In this document: positions 33,972 through 42,724 of the stretch, piece after piece | Position numbering within the stretch: position 1 is the first letter of the stretch | How the letters are laid out: every line of letters begins with the position of its first letter | Assembly (NCBI GenBank): GCA_949293245.1 | Contig: CASFCS010000003.1 | Span: forward strand, 21,890 to 85,889 | Origin: an uncultured bacterium | GTDB taxonomy: Bacteria > Bacillota > Clostridia > Oscillospirales > Oscillospiraceae | Direction: 5' to 3' | DNA: 64,000 bases | Made by a program: the position numbers and the translations under genes | Notes under the pieces: model-generated | Told to the model about the DNA's origin: nothing | Database searches by the model: none | What the model saw: only the letters and a program-made list of their open reading frames with translations

Positions 33972-34006
33972 TGAATAAAAATTCAAAAAATAAGAATAAA
34001 AATAAA
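33972..34006 (+). promoter_or_regulatory. Tandem ARG-box-like operator
   Basis: TGAATAAAAATTCA at 33972-33985 is the palindromic ARG-box core known for ArgR/AhrC. A second site at 33993-34006 matches it at 11 of 14 positions and lies exactly 21 bases away, the usual spacing of paired boxes. A related TGAATATTCA lies at 33910-33919. The rest of the stretch 33742-34113 is AT-rich with no gene. Confidence 0.55.
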
Positions 34007-34034
34007 TTTATTTTGGAAATGGGCCAAAAGGTGC

Positions 34035-34063
34035 TTGCACTCTCAGTGAATATATTGTATAAT
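34035..34063 (+). promoter_or_regulatory. Promoter of amino-acid ABC operon
   Basis: TTGCAC at 34035-34040 and TATAAT at 34058-34063 are 17 bases apart, 51 bases before the first gene. Confidence 0.75.
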
Positions 34064-34113
34064 GGCAATCGTTCCATTTGGGACGCAAGATTTTTAGAGG
34101 AGATCGATGGAAA

Positions 34114-35004
34114 ATGAAACAGTTTAAGCGCATTTTTGCCCTGGGTCTCGCCCTGGTGATGACCCTGGGTCTGATGGCCGGCTGTGCCGACGATTCCGCC
34201 GACAAGGGGAGCCCCTCCCCCAGCGAGAGCCAGAGCCAGTCCCCCGAGCCCAGCGAAGGCCAGGAGGGCAACTACGGCGACCTCTCCGGCGCCCTCATTG
34301 AGGACGGCAAGCTCATTATGGCCACCAACGCCTCCTTCCCCCCCTATGAGATGACCGACGACAACAACAACATCATCGGCATCGACGCGGAGATCGCCCA
34401 GGCCATCGCCGACAAGCTGGGCCTGGAGCTCCAGATCGACAACATCGACTTTGACGCCGCCCTGCTGGCCGTGCAGGAGGGCCGGGCCGACGTGATCCTG
34501 GCGGGCCTCACCTACCGGGAGGACCGGGACCTGGTGATGGACTTCACCGACTCCTACGCCACCGGCGTGCAGGTGATCATCGTCCGTGAGGGCGACACCA
34601 CCATCGCCGGCACCAACGACGACCTGCAGCTGGTGGACGCCGACGGCAACGTGCTGGAGGACATCCAGATCGGCGTGCAGCGTGGCACCACCGGCGAGAT
34701 CTACTGCCAGGACGCCCACGGCACCGACCATGTGACCAGCCTGGACAACGGCTCCGTGGCCGTCCAGTCCCTGCTCAACGGCCAGGTGGACTGCGTGGTC
34801 ATCGACAACGGCCCCGCCCAGGAGTATGTGGCTTCCACCCCCGGCCTGGAGATCCTGGAGGCCAGCTACGTGACCGAGCAGTACTGCGCCGCCGTGGATG
34901 AGGGCAACGCCGCCCTGCTGAGCGCCATCAACATCGCCCTCAACGAGCTCATCGAGGACGGCACCGTCCAGGCCATCATGGACAAGTACATCGCTGCTGA
35001 GTAA
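34114..35004 (+). CDS. Amino-acid ABC transporter substrate-binding lipoprotein
   Basis: This 296-residue protein starts at ATG 34114 after AGAGGAGA. The signal peptide ends in the lipobox LMAGC near residue 23, followed by a Ser/Pro/Glu linker. The family 3 binding domain has LIMATNASFPPYEMTDDNNNIIGIDAEIA and ADVILAGLTYREDRDLVMDFTDSY. It delivers polar or basic amino acids to the permease encoded next. Upstream ARG-box-like sites suggest arginine or ornithine as ligand; this is inference. Confidence 0.9.
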   Translation: MKQFKRIFALGLALVMTLGLMAGCADDSADKGSPSPSESQSQSPEPSEGQEGNYGDLSGALIEDGKLIMATNASFPPYEMTDDNNNIIGIDAEIAQAIADKLGLELQIDNIDFDAALLAVQEGRADVILAGLTYREDRDLVMDFTDSYATGVQVIIVREGDTTIAGTNDDLQLVDADGNVLEDIQIGVQRGTTGEIYCQDAHGTDHVTSLDNGSVAVQSLLNGQVDCVVIDNGPAQEYVASTPGLEILEASYVTEQYCAAVDEGNAALLSAINIALNELIEDGTVQAIMDKYIAAE

Positions 35005-35115
35005 GCTAAAACACCTGTTTCCGCAGAGGGGCGGCCGCCGGCCGCTCCTCTTGCGGCACCTATGCGCCTGTATACAGGCTCCATATTTCACAAAGAGAAG
35101 GGGGAGCGACGGCCC

Positions 35116-35889
35116 ATGGACCTGGCTCAAACCTATGAACTGTGGCGGCAGCTGATGCTGGACGGGGAGGCCCAGTGGTGGCAGACTCTGTTTGTCCGCT
35201 TCTACCAGGCCTTTCTGGAGAATGACCGCTGGCAGCAGTATCTGGAGGGCGTCGGCGTCACGCTGCTGGTCACCGCCATGGCCCTGGCCATCGGCGTGGC
35301 GCTGGGCGTGCTGGTGGCTGTGATCCGCACCGCCCACGACCAGCAGCGCCCCGGCCGGCCCAGAAATCCCCTGCTGGGGCTTGTCAACGCGGTCTGTCAG
35401 GTGTATGTCACCGTGATCCGCGGCACCCCCATGATGGTGCAGATCCTCATCATGGGCATGGTCATTTTCAAAAGCAGCCGCAACTTTACCGTTGTGGGCG
35501 CCCTGACTCTGGGCATCAACTCGGGGGCCTACGTGGCCGAGATCATCCGGGGCGGCCTCATGTCCCTGGACGTGGGCCAGAGTGAGGCCGGCCGCTCCCT
35601 GGGACTGAACTATCTGGACACCATGCGCTTCATCGTGGTGCCCCAGGCCTTCAAGGCCATCCTGCCCTCCCTGGGCAACGAGTTTATCGTGCTGCTCAAG
35701 GACACCTCCATGATCTCCATCATTGGCGGTCAGGAGATGGTGTATTTTGCCCGGAATATTGTCAACCGCACCTTTGACGCCATGTTCCCCCTGCTGGGGG
35801 CGGCGGTGATCTACCTCATTCTGGTGCTCATCTTCAGCTGGCTCCAGGGCAAGCTGGAAAGGAGGCTGCGTCAAAGTGATCGACGTTAA
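35116..35889 (+). CDS. Amino-acid ABC transporter permease (His/Glu/Gln/Arg type)
   Basis: This 257-residue protein starts at ATG 35116 after GAAGGGGGAG. Five or so membrane helices are predicted. The ATPase-coupling EAA loop reads [43 protein letters not shown] is a hallmark of the HEAT permease subfamily. It overlaps the ATPase gene by 14 bases. Confidence 0.92.
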   Translation: MDLAQTYELWRQLMLDGEAQWWQTLFVRFYQAFLENDRWQQYLEGVGVTLLVTAMALAIGVALGVLVAVIRTAHDQQRPGRPRNPLLGLVNAVCQVYVTVIRGTPMMVQILIMGMVIFKSSRNFTVVGALTLGINSGAYVAEIIRGGLMSLDVGQSEAGRSLGLNYLDTMRFIVVPQAFKAILPSLGNEFIVLLKDTSMISIIGGQEMVYFARNIVNRTFDAMFPLLGAAVIYLILVLIFSWLQGKLERRLRQSDRR

Positions 35890-36598
35890 ACATCTCTCCA
35901 AGTCCTTCGGGGACAACCTGGTGCTGGACGACATTTCCGAGCACATCTACCCCGGGGAGAAGGTGGTCATCATCGGGCCCTCCGGCTCGGGCAAGTCCAC
36001 CTTCCTGCGGTGCCTCAACCTGCTGGAGACCCCCACCAAGGGCTCCATCACCTTTCAGGGCCAGGAGATCACCGACCCCAGGTGCGACATTGACAAGATC
36101 CGCCAGCAGATGGGCATGGTGTTCCAGCACTTCAACCTGTTCCCCAATATGACCATCCGCAGGAATATCACCCTGGCCCCGGTGCGCACCAAGCTCATGA
36201 GCCAGGGGGAGGCGGACGACACCGCCACCGCCCTCCTCAAGCGGGTGGGCCTGCTGGAGAAGGCGGACGCCTACCCCGCCCAGCTCTCCGGCGGCCAGAA
36301 GCAGCGCATTGCCATCGTCCGTGCCCTGGCCATGAAGCCCAAGGTGATGCTCTTTGACGAGCCCACCTCCGCCCTGGACCCCGAGATGGTGGGGGAGGTG
36401 CTGGAGGTCATGAAGGAGCTGGCCGACGAGGGCATGACCATGGTGGTGGTGACCCATGAGATGGGCTTTGCCCGTGAAGTGGGTACCCGGGTGCTGTTCA
36501 TGGACGGGGGACATATTCTGGAGCAGAACGAGCCCCACGCCTTCTTCGCCAACCCCAGAGAGCCGCGCACCATTGAGTTTCTCTCCAAGGTGCTGTAA
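35876..36598 (+). CDS. Amino-acid ABC transporter ATP-binding protein
   Basis: This 240-residue protein starts with GTG inside the permease end. Walker A is GPSGSGKST, the signature is LSGGQKQR, Walker B is VMLFDEP, and the switch histidine is in [10 protein letters not shown]. It closely follows the GlnQ/ArtP pattern. It powers uptake by the two preceding gene products. A strong terminator follows. Confidence 0.93.
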   Translation: MIDVKHLSKSFGDNLVLDDISEHIYPGEKVVIIGPSGSGKSTFLRCLNLLETPTKGSITFQGQEITDPRCDIDKIRQQMGMVFQHFNLFPNMTIRRNITLAPVRTKLMSQGEADDTATALLKRVGLLEKADAYPAQLSGGQKQRIAIVRALAMKPKVMLFDEPTSALDPEMVGEVLEVMKELADEGMTMVVVTHEMGFAREVGTRVLFMDGGHILEQNEPHAFFANPREPRTIEFLSKVL

Positions 36599-36612
36599 CA
36601 TGACATCTGCCC

Positions 36613-36645
36613 GGGGGGCCGGCCTTGTGCCGGCCCCCCGCTTTT
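36613..36645 (+). terminator. Terminator of amino-acid ABC operon
   Basis: The arms GGGGGGCCGGC (36613-36623) and GCCGGCCCCCC (36629-36639) are followed by GCTTTT. Confidence 0.9.
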
Positions 36646-36733
36646 GCCGCCGCTGCGCCCCTTGACGGGGGATGGCGCCGGTGGGATAATAAGATGATAC
36701 GCCCCCATCAGGGGGCGACAGGAGGGAAGGGTT

Positions 36734-37903
36734 ATGACAAAACTGCTTTTGCGGCTCTTTGTCCGGGACTATGAGAACACCAGCGATCCGGCGGTGCGCC
36801 TGCGCTGCGGCCAGCTGGCCGGGGCGGTGGGCATCGTGCTCAACCTGCTGCTCTTCGCGGGGAAAGGATTGGCGGGCCTCATCACCGGGGCCATCTCCAT
36901 CACCGCCGACGCCTTCAACAACCTGTCCGACGCCGCCTCCTCGGTGGTGACCCTGGTGGGCTTCCGCCTGGCGGGCCAGCGGGCGGACCGGGAGCACCCC
37001 TTCGGCCACGGCCGCATGGAGTACCTGGCGGGGCTGGCGGTGTCCGCTTTGATCCTGGTGGTGGGGGTGGAGCTGGCCAAGACCTCCGTGGAGAAGATCA
37101 TAAGCCCCGAGGAGGCGGAGTTCTCCCTGCTGTCCACCGCCATTCTGGGGGCCGCCATTGTGGTGAAGCTGTGGATGGGCCTTTTCAACCGCAGCCTGGG
37201 GCGGAAGGTGGACTCCCCCGCCATGGCCGCCACGGCGGCGGACTCCCTGTCCGACTCCCTGGCCACCACCGGGGTGCTGGTGGGCACCCTCATCAGCCAC
37301 CTGACCCACGTGAATCTGGACGGGTGGATCGGCCTTCTGGTGTCGGTGCTGGTGCTGCGGGCGGGGTGGGGAGCCGCCAAGGACACCCTGGACCCCCTGC
37401 TGGGCCAGCCCCCCCGGCCGGAGCTGGTGGAGCAGGTGAAGGACATCATCCTCTCCCACCCCCAGGTGGTGGGCATCCACGACCTCATCTTCCACGACTA
37501 CGGCCCCGGCCGGGTGCTCATGAGCGCCCACGCGGAGGTGTCCGCCCACTCCGACCTGCTGGAGGTCCACGACGTCATTGACCACATCGAGCGGGAACTC
37601 CACGACACCTGCGGGCTGGAGGCGGTGATCCACATGGACCCCATCATCACCGACGACGAGGAGACCAACCGCCTGCGGGCGTGGGTGCTGGAGGAGGTGC
37701 AGGCGGTGGACGGCGCGTTCACCATCCACGACTTCCGCATGACTGCCGGACCCCTGCACACCAATTTGATCTTCGACGTGCTGGCTCCCAGCGGCTGTTC
37801 CCTCACCGACGAGGAGATCGCCCGGGCGGTGAAGGACCGGGTGGAGCAGGACGGGGAACACTACTTCGCCGTGATCCAGGTGGACCGGGATTACACCCGG
37901 TGA
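36734..37903 (+). CDS. Cation diffusion facilitator (CDF) metal exporter
   Basis: This 389-residue protein starts at ATG 36734 after ACAGGAGGGAAGG. Six membrane helices fill about residues 25-215. Helix 2 has ADAFNNLSDAASS and helix 5 has AADSLSDSLA, the acidic metal ligands. The lack of the His found in zinc exporters points toward Mn2+ or Fe2+; this is inference. HPFGHGRMEY is a conserved loop. The C-terminal cytoplasmic part is longer than usual and seems to hold a second ACT-like fold. Confidence 0.88.
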   Translation: MTKLLLRLFVRDYENTSDPAVRLRCGQLAGAVGIVLNLLLFAGKGLAGLITGAISITADAFNNLSDAASSVVTLVGFRLAGQRADREHPFGHGRMEYLAGLAVSALILVVGVELAKTSVEKIISPEEAEFSLLSTAILGAAIVVKLWMGLFNRSLGRKVDSPAMAATAADSLSDSLATTGVLVGTLISHLTHVNLDGWIGLLVSVLVLRAGWGAAKDTLDPLLGQPPRPELVEQVKDIILSHPQVVGIHDLIFHDYGPGRVLMSAHAEVSAHSDLLEVHDVIDHIERELHDTCGLEAVIHMDPIITDDEETNRLRAWVLEEVQAVDGAFTIHDFRMTAGPLHTNLIFDVLAPSGCSLTDEEIARAVKDRVEQDGEHYFAVIQVDRDYTR

Positions 37904-37904
37904 A

Positions 37905-37947
37905 TTCACAGTTTATTTACCCAAACCGCCGAAAAATCCGCTATACT
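37905..37947 (+). promoter_or_regulatory. PHO-box-like direct repeats and -10 upstream of response regulator
   Basis: TTCACA (37905-37910) and TTTACC (37916-37921) are spaced by 5 bases, like TTHACA repeats bound by PhoP in Bacillus. TATACT at 37942-37947 is a plausible -10 with no good -35, which would fit an activated promoter. Confidence 0.4.
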
Positions 37948-38005
37948 CGCCCTGTAGGGGGAACCATCCCCCGGGGACAGACCGACAGAAAGGGTGTGGG
38001 TTCCT

Positions 38006-38689
38006 ATGGCCCGAAAGGTACTGATCGTGGAGGACGACAACAATATCGCCGAGCTCCTTCACCTCTATTTGGAGAAGGAGGGCTTTGAGACCCAGGTGGC
38101 CGGAGACGGCCCCACGGGGGTGGAGCGCTTCCGGGCGGACACCCCCGACCTGGTGTTGCTGGACATTATGCTGCCCGGCATGGACGGCTGGTCCGTATGC
38201 CGCAAGATCCGGGAGACCAGCAAGGTGCCCATCATCATGCTCACCGCCAAGGGGGAGACCGAGGACAAGGTCAACGGCCTGGAGATGGGGGCGGATGACT
38301 ACATCGTCAAGCCCTTCGAGATGAAGGAGGTGCTGGCCCGCATCCATGCGGTGCTCCGCCGCTTCGGGGAGGAGGAGCAGACCGAGCGCAAGCTCTCCTT
38401 CGACAAGCTGGTGATCAACCTGGACTCCTATGAGCTGACGGTGGACGGCAAGCGGGTGGACACACCCCCCAAGGAGCTGGAGCTCCTCTATCACCTGGCC
38501 TCCGCCCCCAACCGGGTGTTCACCCGCAACCAGCTGCTGGATGAGGTGTGGGGCTTTGACTACTTCGGGGATTCCCGGACGGTGGATGTGCACATCAAGC
38601 GCCTGCGGGAGAAGCTGGAGGGGGTCAGCGACCAGTGGAGCCTGAAAACCGTCTGGGGCGTGGGGTATAAGTTTGAGTTGAACGGGTAA
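38006..38689 (+). CDS. OmpR-family response regulator
   Basis: This 227-residue protein is read from ATG 38006, 11 bases after AAAGGG. The receiver has D10/D11 (VEDD), phospho-acceptor D53 (LLDIMLPG), T in MLTAK and K in VKPFE. The winged-helix DNA-binding domain ends in DSRTVDVHIKRLREKLE and TVWGVGYKFE. Its kinase gene follows only after a 1.3-kb repeat mosaic. PhoP/PhoB-type regulators look like this, but the signal is not proven. Confidence 0.92.
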   Translation: MARKVLIVEDDNNIAELLHLYLEKEGFETQVAGDGPTGVERFRADTPDLVLLDIMLPGMDGWSVCRKIRETSKVPIIMLTAKGETEDKVNGLEMGADDYIVKPFEMKEVLARIHAVLRRFGEEEQTERKLSFDKLVINLDSYELTVDGKRVDTPPKELELLYHLASAPNRVFTRNQLLDEVWGFDYFGDSRTVDVHIKRLREKLEGVSDQWSLKTVWGVGYKFELNG

Positions 38690-38692
38690 GAG

Positions 38693-38825
38693 GAAGCGCG
38701 GAGGCCGTGAGCAGGGGAGCGAAGGAGCGACGGAGACGAAAAAACAGGCGACGCCGGAGGCGGCGCGGCATTTTTCGCGCAGCGCGACTTCGCGACCCGG
38801 CCGCGAACGAGCCGAGGCGTGACAA
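38693..38825 (+). repeat. Gene-end repeat unit after response regulator
   Basis: The unit starts GGAAGCGCGGAGGCCGTGAGCAG 4 bases after the stop codon and ends GAGGCGTGAC. Its middle differs from other copies and contains GCGCGGCATTTTTCGCGC. Confidence 0.7.
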
Positions 38826-39860
38826 CGTCGACGCAAGCTCCATATCCCTCCCCCTGCCCTGGTGGGCAGGTGTCGCTCATTGCGCTGCGTCTCCTCCCCC
38901 CACCCGACCCGCTGACGCTGGGCTCGGGCGGGGGCCCCATTGGCGCTGTTTCGTTGCCTTCCACGGGTACGAAGGGGCGTTGGTACTTTTCTTGCACCCA
39001 CAAGAAAAGTACCCAAAAGAATGGGCATAAGGGGGCGTTCCCCTTTATGAATCCCCCCTTGGCACTTTGCTGCATACTTCTCTTGACCGGCGCTCCGAAA
39101 CTTTGCCGTGTCGAATCGTTGGTCGACCGGCCTTCGGCGGCCTGAGTTGGCAGACGAAATACCCTGTCCTTCTTGCAAGGGGCGCCTGGCCGGGAGGTGT
39201 TTTGGCGGCTTGCTCCGTAGGGGCGGCTATCAGCCGCCCGCACCACAATGTGCCAGGACTTACCGGAACCGGTTGAAGTGTGCCGGGCTCCCGTTTTCCA
39301 CCCCGTCATTGCGAGGGCCCAACGGGCCCGCGGCAATCCGTTCTCTCTGTTTGGAACGGAGGACGGGGACACGGATTGCCGCGCCAGTGTGCGCACTGGC
39401 TCGCAATGACAGGCGAGGTCCCACCCTGCCACTGCGGCACCGGTGGGGAACCGCCCCCTACGGACGAAAACGAAACCCGGCACGGTTTCCCATCCCCGGG
39501 CAGTTCCGGTTGTCCTGGGAAACAGGCGGCCCCAGGCCGCCCCTACGGCGGAACCGGAACCACCTGCACAAATTGGGGTCCACCCGGTCTCCCCTTTTGT
39601 GCGTAGGGGCGGCTAAAAGCCGCCCGCCGTCCAGTGTGGCCGGGTCTGCCGGTACCCATTGGGACGTATCCGGCCTTCTTCCCTGCGTAGGGGCGGGTTC
39701 CAAACCCGCCCGTGATCCAGGGCAGCCGGGAGTGACAAGCTCCCTTACGCTCGGCCCTTTCCCAGCTTCATCCGTAGGGGGCGATGTCCCCATCGCCCCG
39801 CTGGGCCCCCCCGGCCTCGCCCGCTGGGTAGGGGCGGGTCCCGGACCCGCCCGGAATTCG
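38826..39860 (+). repeat. Composite repeat mosaic 3 (between regulator and kinase)
   Basis: The order is: one module B copy (38828-38941); the ACTTTTCTTG/CAAGAAAAGT module (about 38943-39060); the CCGAAACTTTG module (39060-39164); the CAAGGGGCGCCTGGCC module (39166-39215); then an array of GTAGGGG palindromes (near 39216, 39525, 39600, 39685, 39772 and 39828) mixed with ATTGCGAGG/GGCAATCCG inverted repeats (39306-39341, 39373-39410). No gene was recognised. Confidence 0.75.
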
Positions 39861-39985
39861 GCCCGCTCCGGCCCGCCGGGGTCCGCTGGACCCGATGGGC
39901 CTCTCTCTGGCCGCTCGCCTCCCGCCCGGCCAGGGGTGCTCTTTTTCCCTTCCATCCCCGCGAAAGGAGGCTCCGACTTTTAAAA

Positions 39986-41416
39986 ATGAAAAGCATCTAC
40001 AGCCGACAATTTATTATGATGGCCGGGATGGTGCTCATCTCCTTTGTGCTGCTGGGGGCCTCCTTCGCCACCCTGAGCTACCAGTACAGCACCACGGAGA
40101 AGAAGGACACCCTGGAGCGCAACGCCAGCTATATTGCCCTGTTTACCACCCGGTCCCTGGCCAGCGGGGCCAACGCCGACGACAGCAATTTCCGGGCCAA
40201 CCTGGAGGTGCTGGCCCGGCTGAGCGACTCCAAGGTCATCGTCACCACCCCCGACGGGGTGGTGGCCTTCGCCACCGACGGGCGCTCCGCCACCCTGGGC
40301 TACGAGGGGTGGCAGATTCCCGAGACCATGGTGGACTTTCTTCTGAACACCGGCTCCTATGCCGGCACCTCCACCCTGGGCAGCCTGCTGCCCAAAAACA
40401 GCTACGTGGTGGGCATGCCCATCACCACCACCGTGGCGGGCATGGAGGTGTACCAGGGTCTGGTGTTCGTGTCGGCGGATCTGTCCTATATCACCTCCAT
40501 GTGGCGGGGTATGGCCACCATCTTCCTGGTGACCGCCGGGGTGGTCATCCTCATCGCCTGCATCATCAGCTCCCTCACCTCCCTCCAGCAGGCCCGGCCT
40601 CTGAAGGAGATGGCCGCCGCCGCCCGGGCCTTCGGCCACGGGGACTTCTCCGTCCGGGTGGACACGGGCAAGCGGGAGGACGAGATCGGCGAGCTGGCGG
40701 AGGCCTTCAACACCATGGCCGACTCCCTGGCCAAGAGCGAGGAGCGGCGCAGCGAGTTTATCGCCAACGTCTCCCACGAGCTCAAGACCCCCATGACCAC
40801 CATCGCCGGCTTTGCCGACGGCATCCTGGACGGCACCATCCCACCGGCTCAGCAGCGGGAGTATCTCACCATCATCTCCTCGGAGACCCGGCGGCTGTCC
40901 CGGCTGGTGCGCTCCATGCTGGACCTGTCCCGGATGCAGTCCACCGAGGAGCTCACCGCCCAGGAGCGCTTTGACATCAGCGAGATCATGGTCCAGGTCC
41001 TCCTGAGCCTGGAGGGCAAGGTCAACGGCAAGGGGCTGGAGGTGGAGACCGACCTGCCCGACGAGCCGGTGATGGTGTGGGGCGACCCGGACTCCATCAC
41101 CCAGGTGGGGTACAACCTGCTGGACAACGCCATCAAATTCTCCCGGGAGGGGGGCACCCTGGGCATCTCGGTGACCACCCGGGGGGACAAGGCCCTCATC
41201 ACCGTGTCCGACCAGGGGGAGACCATTCCCCCGGAGGAACTGGCCCTCATCTTCGACCGGTTCCACAAGACCGACCGGTCCCGCAGCATGGACCGGGACG
41301 GGGTGGGCCTGGGGCTTTATATCGTCAAGACCATTCTCAACACCCACAAGGAGAACATCACCGTGGAGAGCCAGGACGGGGTGACCCGGTTCACCTTCAC
41401 CCTGACCCTGGCCTGA
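39986..41416 (+). CDS. HAMP-domain sensor histidine kinase
   Basis: This 476-residue protein starts at ATG 39986; AAAGGAGG lies 15 bases upstream, a long gap. There are two membrane helices (about 8-30 and 172-195) around an external sensor, then HAMP, HisKA with H264 in ANVSHELKTPMTT, and HATPase with the N box (LLDNAIKFS) and G2 box (DGVGLGLYIVK). It should phosphorylate the response regulator at 38.0 kb. The htrA gene follows after 40 bases, perhaps as part of its regulon. Confidence 0.9.
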   Translation: MKSIYSRQFIMMAGMVLISFVLLGASFATLSYQYSTTEKKDTLERNASYIALFTTRSLASGANADDSNFRANLEVLARLSDSKVIVTTPDGVVAFATDGRSATLGYEGWQIPETMVDFLLNTGSYAGTSTLGSLLPKNSYVVGMPITTTVAGMEVYQGLVFVSADLSYITSMWRGMATIFLVTAGVVILIACIISSLTSLQQARPLKEMAAAARAFGHGDFSVRVDTGKREDEIGELAEAFNTMADSLAKSEERRSEFIANVSHELKTPMTTIAGFADGILDGTIPPAQQREYLTIISSETRRLSRLVRSMLDLSRMQSTEELTAQERFDISEIMVQVLLSLEGKVNGKGLEVETDLPDEPVMVWGDPDSITQVGYNLLDNAIKFSREGGTLGISVTTRGDKALITVSDQGETIPPEELALIFDRFHKTDRSRSMDRDGVGLGLYIVKTILNTHKENITVESQDGVTRFTFTLTLA

Positions 41417-41456
41417 CGGGCCGGCCCGCCCACCGGCGGGCCGAGAGGGAGGGCAC

Positions 41457-42647
41457 ATGGAAAACTATCTCTACCACCGCTGGCCCGGGGCGGAGGAGCG
41501 GGAGGCCGGGCTCAGGGCCCGGGCGGCCCTGGAGCGCCGCCGCCGCTGGGTGAGCGGGGTGTGGCTGGGGCTCTTCTGGGCGGCCATAGCCGCCCTGGCC
41601 CTGTCCGCCGCCCTGATGTGGGCGGCGGAGCACCCCGGAGGGGCAGGGAACATGCCCGGGGGGAGGGACCCGGAGACGCCGGTGCTGTCGGAGGAGACCC
41701 GGCTGCCCCCGGCGGAGCACGGGGTGGATCTGCGGCTGGAGTTTGCCCCGGCGGGGGAGGAGCTCCTCACCGCCGCGGAGATCTACCCCAAAGTGCTCCC
41801 CTCGGTGGTGCTGGTGGAGGCCCTGGGGATAGAGGGCATGTCCACCGGCACCGGGGTGGTCCTCAGCGCCGACGGCTATATCATCACCAATTACCACGTC
41901 ATTGAAGGCAGCGCCACCGCCCGGGTGTCCCTGCTGGAGGGCGGGGGGGAGTACGCCGCCTCCCTGGTGGGGTATGACGCCCCCACGGACATCGCCGTGC
42001 TGAAGATTGACGCCCAGGGCCTCACCCCGGCGGCCTTTGTCAGCTCCCAGGAGCTGAAGGTGGGGGACACGGCCTACGCCATCGGCAACCCCCTGGGGTA
42101 CCTCACCGGGTCCATGACCGACGGCATCATCTCCGCCACCAGCCGCACCCTCACGGTGGGGGGGTACTCCATGACCCTCATCCAGACCTCCGCCGCCCTC
42201 AGCGCGGGCAACTCCGGCGGGGCCCTGGTGAACGACCGGGGGCAGGTGGTGGGCATCACTTCCGCCAAGCTCAATGTGCCCGAGAGCAGCACCGAGGGCC
42301 TGAGCCTGGCCATCCCCAGCACCGTGGTCCGCCGGGTGACCAACAGTATCCTGGCCCACGGGGAGCTGGTGACCCCCGCCCTGGGGATCTTGTGCTACCA
42401 GGTGGAGGACCCGGCGGCGGGCATCCTGATCCAGGAGGCCACCCCCGGGGGACCGGCGGAGGCGGCCGGGCTGGAGCCGGGAGACATCATTACCGCCGCC
42501 AACGGCAGCCCCACCCCGGACCTGGAGGCCCTGCGGGAGGTGCTGGACGCCGCGGGCATCGGCGGCGAGGTGGAGCTGACGGTCTTACGGGGGGAGGAGA
42601 CCTTCACCGTGACCCTCACCCTGGTGGACCAGGACACCCTGGAGTAG
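41457..42647 (+). CDS. HtrA/DegP-like trypsin-type serine protease with PDZ domain
   Basis: This 396-residue protein starts at ATG 41457 after GAGAGGGAGG. One membrane helix (about 32-55) anchors an external protease domain with the triad H147 (TNYHVI), D178 (TDIAVLK) and S253 (GNSGGAL). A PDZ domain follows at about residues 300-390. It should degrade misfolded proteins at the cell surface. Its position behind a histidine kinase gene fits envelope-stress control, as in WalKR or CssRS systems. A hairpin follows at 42666-42698. Confidence 0.93.
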   Translation: MENYLYHRWPGAEEREAGLRARAALERRRRWVSGVWLGLFWAAIAALALSAALMWAAEHPGGAGNMPGGRDPETPVLSEETRLPPAEHGVDLRLEFAPAGEELLTAAEIYPKVLPSVVLVEALGIEGMSTGTGVVLSADGYIITNYHVIEGSATARVSLLEGGGEYAASLVGYDAPTDIAVLKIDAQGLTPAAFVSSQELKVGDTAYAIGNPLGYLTGSMTDGIISATSRTLTVGGYSMTLIQTSAALSAGNSGGALVNDRGQVVGITSAKLNVPESSTEGLSLAIPSTVVRRVTNSILAHGELVTPALGILCYQVEDPAAGILIQEATPGGPAEAAGLEPGDIITAANGSPTPDLEALREVLDAAGIGGEVELTVLRGEETFTVTLTLVDQDTLE

Positions 42648-42665
42648 CGCCGTACATGAGAAGAA

Positions 42666-42698
42666 GGCCCCCGGGCCGCCCGCTGGGCGGCCCGGGGG
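42666..42698 (+). terminator. Terminator of kinase-htrA operon
   Basis: The arms GCCCCCGGGCCGCCC and GGGCGGCCCGGGGGC enclose a 3-base loop. The T content afterwards is modest. Confidence 0.75.
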
Positions 42699-42724
42699 CT
42701 CTGCTGCTTTGGGTAATCTTTTCC

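Noticed and set aside
39306..39410. ATTGCGAGG...GGCAATCCG inverted repeats as insertion sequence ends
   Set aside because: There is no transposase frame between or near them. They are short dispersed repeats similar to those seen in many bacterial genomes.
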